Part shown: in pieces, positions 30,193 through 38,675 of the stretch
How positions within the stretch are numbered: the first letter of the stretch is position 1
Layout of the letters: each line of letters opens with the position of its first letter
Source: an uncultured Roseburia sp.
GTDB taxonomy: Bacteria > Bacillota > Clostridia > Lachnospirales > Lachnospiraceae
Direction of reading: 5' to 3'
Length of the DNA stretch: 64,000 bases
Assembly (NCBI GenBank): GCA_947062675.1
Contig: CAMSQM010000007.1
Coordinates: forward strand, 1-64,000
Position numbers and translations under genes: made by a program
The notes under the pieces: model-generated
The model's input: only the letters and a program-made list of their open reading frames with translations
Told to the model about the DNA's origin: nothing
Database searches by the model: none

Positions 30193-30710
30193 AACAGCTT
30201 AGCGCGCGGGAAATTGTTGTTTTTGCAATGCTGGGAGCCGTGATGTATGTTTCCAAGCTTGTGATGGAAGTTGTGCCCAATGTGCATCTGCTCGGCGTGC
30301 TGACTGTCGCATATACCGTGGTTTACCGGTGGAAAGCGCTGTATCCCATATACATTTATGTGCTGCTGAACGGGGTATTTTATGGATTTGCAGCGTGGTG
30401 GATTCCGTACCTGTATGTGTGGGCCATTCTCTGGGGAGTTGTGATGCTCCTGCCGGAACGGATGCCTGGTAAAATAAGGCCTCTGATCTATATGAGTGTA
30501 TGCGCGGCGCATGGTTTTCTTTTCGGAACTCTCTACGCGCCTGTACATGCCATCCTCTACGGGCTGAGTCTGAAGGGGACAGTGGCCTGGATTCTTGCAG
30601 GACTGCCGTGGGACGCTGTCCACGGAATCAGTAATTTTTTCTGTGGAATACTGATTCTGCCGGTTATATCAGTTTTAAGACTGGCGGAAAAGAATGCCGG
30701 GAGAAACTGA
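30189..30710 (+). CDS. ECF transporter S component, probable cobalamin uptake
   Basis: 173 residues from TTG 30189, which overlaps the lipoprotein stop (TTGA). About six hydrophobic segments; the N-terminus REIVVFAMLGAVMYVSKLVME carries the small-residue AxxxG-type helix used by S components to dock on EcfT. The EcfA1/A2/T energising module is not in this window, as usual for shared (group II) systems. The substrate is inferred as cobalamin from the riboswitch and DUF4430 partner; sequence alone does not give it. Confidence 0.75.
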   Translation: MKQLSAREIVVFAMLGAVMYVSKLVMEVVPNVHLLGVLTVAYTVVYRWKALYPIYIYVLLNGVFYGFAAWWIPYLYVWAILWGVVMLLPERMPGKIRPLIYMSVCAAHGFLFGTLYAPVHAILYGLSLKGTVAWILAGLPWDAVHGISNFFCGILILPVISVLRLAEKNAGRN

Positions 30711-30731
30711 GCTGTTTCCGGAACATATAAG

Positions 30732-30767
30732 GATACCGGAGCGGGAGATGACTGCTCCGGTATTTTT
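30732..30767 (+). terminator. Terminator of the B12-uptake operon
   Basis: A perfect 10-bp stem ATACCGGAGC/GCTCCGGTAT with 11-base loop followed by TTTTTATAA, 19 bases past the S-component stop. Confidence 0.85.
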
Positions 30768-30917
30768 ATAAGGAAAATGCAGGTTTCCGGCGTCCTGCGA
30801 GGGCTTTTTCCCGGGAAACCAGAGCAGCTGGAAAACGGAGAAATAAGGGATGCCGGAAAGACGGGACAAAGAGCGCGAAAACAAAACAGGAAACAGGCGG
30901 ACAGAATGGAGGAACAT

Positions 30918-31763
30918 ATGATCAGAAATGTAAACACACAGATTATCGCGGACGCGGTAAAGGAAATGTGCATCGATACCAATTATTATCTTTCGGAAGA
31001 TATGAGGGAGGCGATGAGAAAATCCGCAGACGGTGAAAAATCAGAGCTGGGCAGGAAGATACTGGGTCAGCTTCTGGATAATCTGAAAATTGCAGGGGAG
31101 GAGATGATTCCGATCTGTCAGGATACCGGAATGGCTGTGATTTTTCTGGAAATCGGGCAGGATATTCATCTGGAAGGAATGGCGGTGGAAGAAGCTGTCA
31201 ACGAGGGTGTGCGCGCTGGTTACAGGGATGGTTATCTGCGGAAATCCGTGGTGGGAGATCCTCTTCTGAGGGACAATACAAAGGATAATACGCCGGCTGT
31301 GGTGCATTATTCCATTGTTCCCGGAAATAAAATTACGATTACAATGGCGCCAAAGGGATTTGGCAGCGAAAATATGAGCCGGATTTTTATGCTCAAGCCT
31401 GCCGACGGTGTGGATGGGGTAAAAGATGCAGTTCTGACGGCGGTGCGGGATGCGGGGCCGAATGCATGTCCGCCGATGGTGATCGGAGTCGGCATTGGAG
31501 GGACTTTTGAAAAGTGTGCCATCCTGGCAAAAAAAGCGCTGGCTCGCCCTGTGAATGAGCGATCAGAGTTTTCGCACATAAGGCAGCTGGAAGAAGAACT
31601 GCTGGAATCAGTCAACCGGCTGGGAATCGGGCCCGGAGGGCTGGGAGGGACGACGACAGCTCTTGCCGTCAATATTAATACGTATCCGACTCATATTGCG
31701 GGGCTGCCTGTTGCGGTTAATATATGCTGCCATGTCAACCGGCACATGATCCGGGAACTGTAG
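30918..31763 (+). CDS. Class I fumarate hydratase, alpha subunit
   Basis: 281 residues from ATG 30918 (GGAGG 5 bases ahead). Carries the three Cys of the labile 4Fe-4S cluster: PICQDTG (about 72), GPNACPPMVIG and AVNICCHVNRH. Also KGFGSENMS and GIGGTFEKCA. With the next gene it forms two-subunit fumarase (or L(+)-tartrate dehydratase-type hydro-lyase). Oxygen-sensitive enzyme, fitting an anaerobe. Confidence 0.9.
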   Translation: MIRNVNTQIIADAVKEMCIDTNYYLSEDMREAMRKSADGEKSELGRKILGQLLDNLKIAGEEMIPICQDTGMAVIFLEIGQDIHLEGMAVEEAVNEGVRAGYRDGYLRKSVVGDPLLRDNTKDNTPAVVHYSIVPGNKITITMAPKGFGSENMSRIFMLKPADGVDGVKDAVLTAVRDAGPNACPPMVIGVGIGGTFEKCAILAKKALARPVNERSEFSHIRQLEEELLESVNRLGIGPGGLGGTTTALAVNINTYPTHIAGLPVAVNICCHVNRHMIREL

Positions 31764-31823
31764 AGGCTCACGGCCGGAAAAAACTCCGGAATGTGAGATG
31801 CACATGGGTACAGGGAGGAAAGA

Positions 31824-32375
31824 ATGGAAAAATATATCACAGCTCCGGTGACATCGGAGAAGACAAAAGAGCTGCAGGCAGGAGATTATGTATATCTGAG
31901 CGGTACAATCTATGTGGCGCGCGATGCCGCCCACAAAAGGATGTCGGAAGCACTCGGTCGGGGAGAAGAACTGCCTTTTGATATACGGGATTCGACAATC
32001 TATTATATGGGCCCTTCGCCCGCAAGGGAAGGCCGCCCCATTGGTTCTGCGGGTCCCACGACAGCGACCCGCATGGATAAATACGCTCCGGCCCTTCTTG
32101 ATCTTGGTCAGAAGGCCATGATAGGAAAGGGAAAGAGGAGCAGGGATGTAAAGGATGCGATTGTAAGAAACGGGGCAGTCTATTTTGCCGCTGTGGGCGG
32201 CGCCGGAGCCCTTCTCTCAAAATGTATTGTAAAATCAGAGATTGTATGTTATGAGGATCTTGGGACAGAGGCGGTCCGCAGACTGGAAGTCAGAGACTTT
32301 CCGGTGATCGTTGTCATCGACAGCGGGGGAAGGGATCTCTATGAGACGGCAGTCAGAGAGTATTGTCTGATCTGA
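31824..32375 (+). CDS. Class I fumarate hydratase, beta subunit
   Basis: 183 residues with GGAGG ahead of ATG. Swivelling C-terminal domain of Fe-S hydro-lyases: GTIYVARDAAHKRM, PSPAREGRPIGSAGPTTATRMD, and AVGGAGALLSKCI. Pairs with the alpha subunit 60 bases upstream. Ends 5 bases before the convergent AraC-type gene. Confidence 0.9.
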   Translation: MEKYITAPVTSEKTKELQAGDYVYLSGTIYVARDAAHKRMSEALGRGEELPFDIRDSTIYYMGPSPAREGRPIGSAGPTTATRMDKYAPALLDLGQKAMIGKGKRSRDVKDAIVRNGAVYFAAVGGAGALLSKCIVKSEIVCYEDLGTEAVRRLEVRDFPVIVVIDSGGRDLYETAVREYCLI

Positions 32376-32380
32376 CGGGA

Positions 32381-33601
32381 TCAGGGAAGGGGACGTTTTG
32401 ATCCGTGAACCAGAGTGACGTAAGCGGAAGGCGTCATTCCGATCATTTTTTTGAATAGTTTCCGGAAATAGGAAATATCGTCCATGCCGCATTTTGCCAT
32501 CACATCCTGAATCTGTGTATTTCCTGTGTTGAGCAGGCGGATGGCCAGACGGATTCGCTGCTGACTGATATAAGAGGATACTGTAAGCCCCATTTCTTTT
32601 TTAAACAGTGTCGAGAGATAGCTTGGATTGATAAAACACTGTTCTGCGAGCAGTTTTAAGGATAGTTTTTCGGACAGATTGAGATTGATATAATTTACGG
32701 CTTTCTGGATCACAAGGGAGTGACCGCTGAGCGAATAGTTCTGCACCAGTAGACAGTACTGGCGCACCATTTCCGTGATCAGGGAAAAATATTCATCCTC
32801 TGTCATAACTTTTTCACAGCGCTTTGCAATCCGTTCGGACAGAGCGTCGATATGTACCGGATGCACGCCTCCGGTCTGTGCGGCTTTGCGGAAAAGAGTA
32901 TTTGCGACGATCAGGCCGTTGCGGATATCGCGGATGGAGTCCTGATACCGCTTTGAAATCCGGAATTTGCGCCCTTCATTAAAATATTTCAGAGCGGATT
33001 GCGTGTCTCCGTTTGCTATGGCTGTCATCTGTTTTTCTTCCAGGGCGTACCGCGCCTCAATCAGTTCTGCGGATAACCGGTTGTCGGGTTCTTCCGGACG
33101 GAATTCATATCCGGAAAAATCATATAAAAAATATTCAGCCCGCATGGTCTGTTCCGGATAAAAGAACTGGAGCAGTTCCCTGCACAGTTCCCGCCAGCGG
33201 TCAATCTGTGGGATGACGGGGGTGGCATTGTAGAATTCACGCAGTTCTTTTTCATAGCGGGAGGGAACATGATTGCGCTTCATAATGACGGAAAGCCGGT
33301 CTTCTTCCATGGCATATTCCATACAGGGGCCAAGTACCAGAATACCACCGCGTAATCCATCGGACTCCGGCAGAGAAACAAAACAATAAGAGATATCGTA
33401 GGAATCCTGGTAACAGTAAAAAACAGATTTTTCTATCATTGTAATCCATTCAGCCAGTGTCTGTGCATATTCGTGTTCGTCATAGAGCAGACTGTAAGGA
33501 CCGGCTTCCAGAAACGGATTTTCGTCGGAAGAGAGCAGTTTCATGCTGATATTGCTGCACTCCATCACTTTTCGCAAAACATCAAACAGTTCGACTTTCA
33601 T
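32381..33601 (-). CDS. AraC-family transcriptional regulator
   Basis: 406 residues. The N-terminal about 290 residues form an all-cytoplasmic sensor of the kind common in Lachnospiraceae AraC proteins (GGILVLGP...), with no membrane segment. The C-terminal AraC HTH pair is clear: LSLKLLAEQCFINPSYLSTLFKKEMG and IQDVMAKCGMDDISYFRKLFKKMIGMTPSAY. Divergent from the histidine kinase/HD-GYP pair and from the sugar operon beyond; it may regulate either. The effector cannot be read from sequence. Confidence 0.85.
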   Translation of the reverse strand: MKVELFDVLRKVMECSNISMKLLSSDENPFLEAGPYSLLYDEHEYAQTLAEWITMIEKSVFYCYQDSYDISYCFVSLPESDGLRGGILVLGPCMEYAMEEDRLSVIMKRNHVPSRYEKELREFYNATPVIPQIDRWRELCRELLQFFYPEQTMRAEYFLYDFSGYEFRPEEPDNRLSAELIEARYALEEKQMTAIANGDTQSALKYFNEGRKFRISKRYQDSIRDIRNGLIVANTLFRKAAQTGGVHPVHIDALSERIAKRCEKVMTEDEYFSLITEMVRQYCLLVQNYSLSGHSLVIQKAVNYINLNLSEKLSLKLLAEQCFINPSYLSTLFKKEMGLTVSSYISQQRIRLAIRLLNTGNTQIQDVMAKCGMDDISYFRKLFKKMIGMTPSAYVTLVHGSKRPLP

Positions 33602-33893
33602 AAGCAGACTCCCTTCAGAAATTCTGTAAAAATCTGATATGCATAAATCTTTTTTAAGAAAATAGTATCATGTTTCAGATCTTTTCGCAATGAGAGATCC
33701 CGAAAGTCATCTGAGGCGGCGCGACTGTTCAGATTCCGGGATTGCAGGTCTGTTTTGAAAAAACTGAGAGTGAAAAGGATAGTCAGATCAGACAGGTTAT
33801 TGTATAATAAAGTAATTATGATACCGCGCCGGAAAAGAGGCGGAGTAAGGAGGAGTGCCGGGGCAGAAGGATACCGGGCAGAAAGTGAGTGAC

Positions 33894-35753
33894 ATGGAAA
33901 ACAGGGACAGCAGGGAATTTAAAGGCTATCTTATCACGGAAACAGATAAGGAGGGAAAGAAGCGGATCTTATATGCGGATGACAGAGCCTGTGAGATGAC
34001 AGGCCTGTCTGTGGAAATACTTCTGATGTCTGATCCCGTGAAGGTTACGGGAAGTCTGGAAACGGAGTCCGTGGCGCTGAATGATGATCATGAACTCTGG
34101 GTATTAAACAGGGCTGGCAGCCGCAGACAGAAGATGGCGGAGCTGGAGCGGATGAACGCAGCGCTGGAGGATGCACTGAAAGCGGCGGAAGCGGCAAATG
34201 AGGCGAAAAGCAGTTTTCTTTCGAATATGTCTCACGATATCCGCACGCCCATGAACGCAATTATGGGAATGACTTCCATCGCCATATCTCATATAGATGA
34301 GAAAGTGAGGGTGCAGGACTGTCTGAAAAAAATTCAGTCCGCATCCTCCCATCTGATGGGGCTGGTGAATGATGTGCTGGATATGTCACGGATTGAGAGC
34401 GGTCGAATGACCCTGAATGAAGAGGTTTTTTCCCTTGCGGATCTGGTTCACGATATTTCTGTGATCACGAGCCCTCAGGCATCCCGCAAAAAGCAGGATT
34501 TTTCTATTGAGATCGGGCAGATTCTCAGGGAAAATCTGATCGGAGACGTACTCCATCTGCGGCAGATTCTGGTCAATATCATTGGGAATGCAGTAAAATA
34601 TACGGGAGAGAATGGAAAGATCTGTGTGTGTTTTACCCAGCTGGAGAAGGATCCCTTTGAGGAGAGAGAGAGCGGTCCGGACACGGTATGGCTGGATTTT
34701 TCGTGTGAAGATAACGGGATCGGGATGAGTCCGGAATTTCTGGAACGTATTTTTGATCCTTTTGAGAGGGAGGAAAATACCACCGCCAGCCGGATAGAGG
34801 GCACGGGACTTGGAATGGCGATTGTAAAGAGCCTTCTGGAAAGAATGGGAGGCCGGGTGCAGGTTACGAGCAGAGAGGGGGAGGGAAGTCGTTTTACCGT
34901 CCAGATCCCGTTCTCCGTCGCGCCGGTACACGAATCCATGGCGCTTCCTGTAGGGGAGACTGTGCTTGCATCCGGTCTTCCGGACGAGGTCGCCGTTCAG
35001 TGCGGGGCATGGCTTAAAGAGGAGGGCATGAAGCCGGTATTTCTGAAAACAGGTCTGGAGACGGTCACCTGGCTGACAGAAGCGCAGTATGAAAACAGAA
35101 TGCCGTGCGCCCTGCTGCTGGGACAGGAATTTGCGGAAATGCCGGTGCTGGAGCTGGCCGCCCATGTGAGCCAGCTTGCGGGCCGTGATTTTCCGGTGCT
35201 GCTGGTATCAGGGGAAGACTGGGCACAGAAGGAATACCGCGCGAAGCGTGCAGGCGTCAGCGCATTCGTTCCGTGTCCCCTGTTTAAGAGCAGGCTTCTT
35301 GGGATACTGGGGGAAATGACGGTTAAAAAACAGGAGAGATCCCATGAGGATGTGAGGAAAAGCAGGGATTACAGCCGCTATCATGTTATGCTTGTGGAAG
35401 ATAATGAGCTGAATCAGGAGATTGCGACGGAACTGCTCTCCCTGACAGGAGTGCAGGTGGAAACTGCCGGGGACGGAGCCCGCGCGGTGGAGTTGTTTGA
35501 AGCTTCTCCGGAGGGGCATTTTGATCTTATTTTTATGGATATCCAGATGCCTGTGATGGATGGTTATGAGGCTGCAAAGCGGATCCGCGCAATGCAGCGG
35601 GAAGATGCGGGCAGGGTCTGGATTGTGGCGATGACAGCCAACGCTTTTGTGGAGGATATCCGCCGGTCCAGGGAAGCCGGTATGAATGAACATTTTTCAA
35701 AGCCGGTCGATCCCGAGCGTCTGAATGAGATTCTGTACAGACGTCTGAATTAA
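33894..35753 (+). CDS. Hybrid histidine kinase with pseudo-receiver and receiver domains
   Basis: 619 residues from ATG 33894; GTG 33855 is possible, but its AAGGAGG lies too close. No membrane segment. A short PAS-like sensor (1-75) and coiled coil (76-110) lead to H box SNMSHDIRTPMNAIMG, N box NIIGNAVKYT, G1 DNGIGM and G2 GTGLGM. A region at about 350-470 has receiver-like spacing without the catalytic Asp (pseudo-receiver). The true receiver is C-terminal (VEDNELNQEIA, FMDIQMPVMDGYEA, MTANAF). No histidine phosphotransfer domain is attached. The next gene, an HD-GYP protein, follows by 21 bases. Confidence 0.82.
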   Translation: MENRDSREFKGYLITETDKEGKKRILYADDRACEMTGLSVEILLMSDPVKVTGSLETESVALNDDHELWVLNRAGSRRQKMAELERMNAALEDALKAAEAANEAKSSFLSNMSHDIRTPMNAIMGMTSIAISHIDEKVRVQDCLKKIQSASSHLMGLVNDVLDMSRIESGRMTLNEEVFSLADLVHDISVITSPQASRKKQDFSIEIGQILRENLIGDVLHLRQILVNIIGNAVKYTGENGKICVCFTQLEKDPFEERESGPDTVWLDFSCEDNGIGMSPEFLERIFDPFEREENTTASRIEGTGLGMAIVKSLLERMGGRVQVTSREGEGSRFTVQIPFSVAPVHESMALPVGETVLASGLPDEVAVQCGAWLKEEGMKPVFLKTGLETVTWLTEAQYENRMPCALLLGQEFAEMPVLELAAHVSQLAGRDFPVLLVSGEDWAQKEYRAKRAGVSAFVPCPLFKSRLLGILGEMTVKKQERSHEDVRKSRDYSRYHVMLVEDNELNQEIATELLSLTGVQVETAGDGARAVELFEASPEGHFDLIFMDIQMPVMDGYEAAKRIRAMQREDAGRVWIVAMTANAFVEDIRRSREAGMNEHFSKPVDPERLNEILYRRLN

Positions 35754-35774
35754 CAGATGGGAAGGATGAAAAGC

Positions 35775-37628
35775 ATGCAGCCATATCAGGAAGAATACAT
35801 AGCCAACCTGAGAGAGATTGCGGTTCTCACAGCACACAGAAAACCGGAAGAAAATACATTTGACGAGTATGAGGAACACCTGAGGGAAAACAGAAAGAAA
35901 GCGGATGCGCTTGTAAAGCGCAATATGGAGCTGCTGCGCGATGAGCTTTTTCCGCTGCTGGATCACCTGTTTGCAGCAGATCAGGCACAGCTTGCGGGAC
36001 TGTATAAGTTTGCCGGCGAGCTCTTAAATGCAAAGGAAGAACTGGATACCGGTCTGTTCTGCCAGATTCACAGGGCTCTTTTAAGTCTTGCCAGATCAAA
36101 ACAGGACCGCAGCTCCATGATAAGAGAGCTTTACTGGCTGGGCATCGGGATGAACAGTCTGTGCAGAATGCTGGCAGGTCTGGAATTATCGGAAAGCGGA
36201 CGTTTTCTCTCGCAGATGCGTCTCTGTTTTACGGAAGCGGCGGCTTATCTGAAATATTTTGATGAGATTGACGACACGGAAACCCGCGGGTACATCCTGC
36301 GCTCACGTGCCAATATGGCGCTGGGACAGTTTTCACGTGCCGGCACAAAGATTAGTCTTGTAAAACAGACTCTGGAAATCTTACAGGATCAGGAGTATCA
36401 GCAAAAGGAGCCTGCGCTTCCGTGGGAGAGGTTTATCTACATGACTCATCAGCAGATGGCGGCCAGTATGTCCTACAGCAGAGAAGATGCGATGACGGCG
36501 CAGGAGATAGAAGCTGTGATGGAGTCGGTTTATATTGTCTGTGAGAGACAGATTCAGGAAGCCGCGCGGAATCATCAGTTTCCGCCGCCCCGTCCGGTGT
36601 TTTACTACTTTGCGGTCGAATATTTCTGTGGGATGGATTCCCTGGACAGTCTTCTGACCAAAATAGAATCTCTGATGGATAAGGCGGACAGACAAAGTAC
36701 GTCAGGGGACAGTATGTACAGTATGATTTCTCTTCCTGCATTTTATTTCCAGTTTCTGCAGCAGTATCCGGAGCGGATTCCGGAGCGGGAGGAGTATATA
36801 GGAGAACTATGTCAGCAGATAATTACATATATAATATCATTTCCGGAGAAAGAGCGGAATAAATCGTTCTTTTTTAGTCTCAGGCAGCTGCTTTATACAT
36901 TTCTGGAAACAGCGGACGGTATGACGTACAGGGAATTTCTGAAAAAAATGATGGAAGTGTTTGCACCTGAGATATATGTGAATGCTCTGGTGGTGGGGAA
37001 AGCGGCAGCTTTTTTCAGTGCCGCGATCATAGCGGAAGAGCCTGATTTTTTTGATGATATCGCGCAGATCCGCGAAATCACTGATTCTGACAAAAAGCGG
37101 CGTGAAATTCTTGAATTCGCGGAAGGCTGCGGGCTGCTTCACGATGTGGGGAAACTGAGTTTCATGAATCTGTATTCCGGGACTTCCAGACAGTGGTTCG
37201 AGGAAGAATATGAGATGGCTCATCTACATACATCTGTAGGCGGAAGACTGCTGAAACAGCGCTCATCCACCAGCCGGTATGCGGCCGCAGCCCTGGGACA
37301 TCATTTCTGGTATGACGGTTCGCGGGGTTATCCGGAATATTACAGGCGTCTGGAATATCCGGAGCGTCAGATGACGGATATAATTGGTCTGGTGGACTGG
37401 CTGGAAAATGTGACAAACACCGCGCGCCTGTTTGTGGGAGTGGAAAAAACTTTTGATGAGGCAGTGCAGGAGGCGATAGCGCTGGAGGGAAAACGGTTTT
37501 CCCCGATTCTGACTTCCTGGCTTAAGGATGTGAAATTTGCCGGGCGGCTGAAACAGATTTTTGCAGAGGAAAGACAGAACGCATACCGCAGATTTTATGA
37601 AAACAACCATAATCAGGTAAAAATATAA
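35775..37628 (+). CDS. HD-GYP-type protein with long helical N-terminal region
   Basis: 617 residues from ATG 35775 (GAAGG 9 bases ahead). Residues 1-430 are mainly helical and soluble, TPR-like in composition, without a named domain. The C-terminal domain has LLHDVGKLSF near 455, AHLHTSVGGRLL and GHHFWYDGSRGYP near 500-512, matching HD-GYP except that the usual HHE..DGSGYP carries an Arg insertion-like change (SRGYP). It probably hydrolyses a cyclic dinucleotide and is coupled to the hybrid kinase. Its stop overlaps the hairpin at 37611-37643. Confidence 0.72.
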   Translation: MQPYQEEYIANLREIAVLTAHRKPEENTFDEYEEHLRENRKKADALVKRNMELLRDELFPLLDHLFAADQAQLAGLYKFAGELLNAKEELDTGLFCQIHRALLSLARSKQDRSSMIRELYWLGIGMNSLCRMLAGLELSESGRFLSQMRLCFTEAAAYLKYFDEIDDTETRGYILRSRANMALGQFSRAGTKISLVKQTLEILQDQEYQQKEPALPWERFIYMTHQQMAASMSYSREDAMTAQEIEAVMESVYIVCERQIQEAARNHQFPPPRPVFYYFAVEYFCGMDSLDSLLTKIESLMDKADRQSTSGDSMYSMISLPAFYFQFLQQYPERIPEREEYIGELCQQIITYIISFPEKERNKSFFFSLRQLLYTFLETADGMTYREFLKKMMEVFAPEIYVNALVVGKAAAFFSAAIIAEEPDFFDDIAQIREITDSDKKRREILEFAEGCGLLHDVGKLSFMNLYSGTSRQWFEEEYEMAHLHTSVGGRLLKQRSSTSRYAAAALGHHFWYDGSRGYPEYYRRLEYPERQMTDIIGLVDWLENVTNTARLFVGVEKTFDEAVQEAIALEGKRFSPILTSWLKDVKFAGRLKQIFAEERQNAYRRFYENNHNQVKI

Positions 37629-37643
37629 TATTATTACCTGATT
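37611..37643 (+). terminator. AT-rich hairpin at the end of the HD-GYP gene
   Basis: A perfect 10-bp stem AATCAGGTAA/TTACCTGATT with a 13-base A/T loop overlapping the stop codon. No T run follows, so it may protect the mRNA end or act as a weak terminator between this gene and the sugar operon. Confidence 0.35.
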
Positions 37644-37738
37644 ATCCAAAAATATTCCTCGTCAGAAGCAATCTTGTATGTTACTCTTAAAATGTCACAG
37701 AGAAAAAGGTTTATTGGGGGAAAGGATTGAAAGAGAGC

Positions 37739-38614
37739 ATGAAAGATAAGATAATGATTTCCGGTTTTGCGGATGAGATCAGTTCAGACTTTGATGCACA
37801 GCTTAAGACGGTGACGGAGCTTGGAATGCATTATATTTCCCTGCGTTCCGCGGACGGAAAGGGAATTGCTGAATATTCCGTGGAGGAGATTCGTGAGAAG
37901 ATCCTTCCCAGGTTACAGGCGGCGGGAGTGCAGGTATCTTCCCTCGGCTCACCGATCGGAAAAGTCGGGATAGAGGATGAGGAAGGGTTTGCGGCACAGC
38001 TTGCACAGCTGGATGAACTCTGCCGGATCTGCGGCGTTCTGGACTGCCGTTATATCCGGATGTTCAGCTTCTTTATGCCGGAAGGGAAAGATCCGGCGGA
38101 TTATCGTGAAGAGGTTATAGATAAGCTTCAGAAGCTGATTGACGTCGCGAAAAAGTACGATGTCGTTCTGATTCACGAGAATGAGAAGGATATATACGGG
38201 GATGTCGCGGACCGTTGTCTCGATCTGATGAAAAGCCTGGAGGATCCCTGTTTTAGAAGCGCGTTTGATTTTGCTAATTTTGTACAGTGCGGGGAAGACA
38301 CGGAAAGGTGCTGGGATCTGTTAAAGGATTATATTGCATATATTCACATTAAGGATGCAGTGTCCACGGACAAGGAGAATGTGGTCTGTGGAACCGGCGA
38401 GGGAAAGATTAAGGAGCTGCTGACACGCGCCATCCGCGACGAGGGGTATGAAGGTTTTCTGACCCTGGAGCCGCATCTGGTACTTTTTGACTCGCTTGCG
38501 TCGCTGGAGACAACGGCGGCTGAGAATATCATCAAAGTCAACAAGGCAAAAGACGGCGCGGAAGGTTATGCGATGCAGTATCACGCGTTATGCGGTATCC
38601 TGGATACAATCTGA
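37739..38614 (+). CDS. Sugar phosphate isomerase/epimerase-like TIM barrel (1)
   Basis: 291 residues from ATG 37739 (TTG 37727 is the alternative, with GGGGG ahead). AP-endonuclease-2/xylose-isomerase-like barrel: GFADEISSDFDAQLKTV at the start, metal-ligand positions in VVLIHENEKD, FDFANFVQCG, YIHIKDA and the final FLTLEPHL. Enzymes of this fold isomerise, epimerise or cleave keto-sugars. It heads an operon with two Gfo/Idh/MocA dehydrogenases and a second barrel. Substrate unknown. Confidence 0.8.
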   Translation: MKDKIMISGFADEISSDFDAQLKTVTELGMHYISLRSADGKGIAEYSVEEIREKILPRLQAAGVQVSSLGSPIGKVGIEDEEGFAAQLAQLDELCRICGVLDCRYIRMFSFFMPEGKDPADYREEVIDKLQKLIDVAKKYDVVLIHENEKDIYGDVADRCLDLMKSLEDPCFRSAFDFANFVQCGEDTERCWDLLKDYIAYIHIKDAVSTDKENVVCGTGEGKIKELLTRAIRDEGYEGFLTLEPHLVLFDSLASLETTAAENIIKVNKAKDGAEGYAMQYHALCGILDTI

Positions 38615-38675
38615 CAGAAGGCAGAAAGTATCTTTCACAGACGATATATCATTATATAAAATGGAGGGAATTACA

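Noticed and set aside
33803-33808. TATAAT in the AraC/kinase divergent region as a promoter
   Set aside because: No acceptable -35 at the right distance, so not listed as a feature, although the kinase promoter is probably near.
34045-35165. Several antisense frames within the hybrid kinase gene
   Set aside because: Shadow frames with no ribosome sites; the kinase motifs are on the plus strand.
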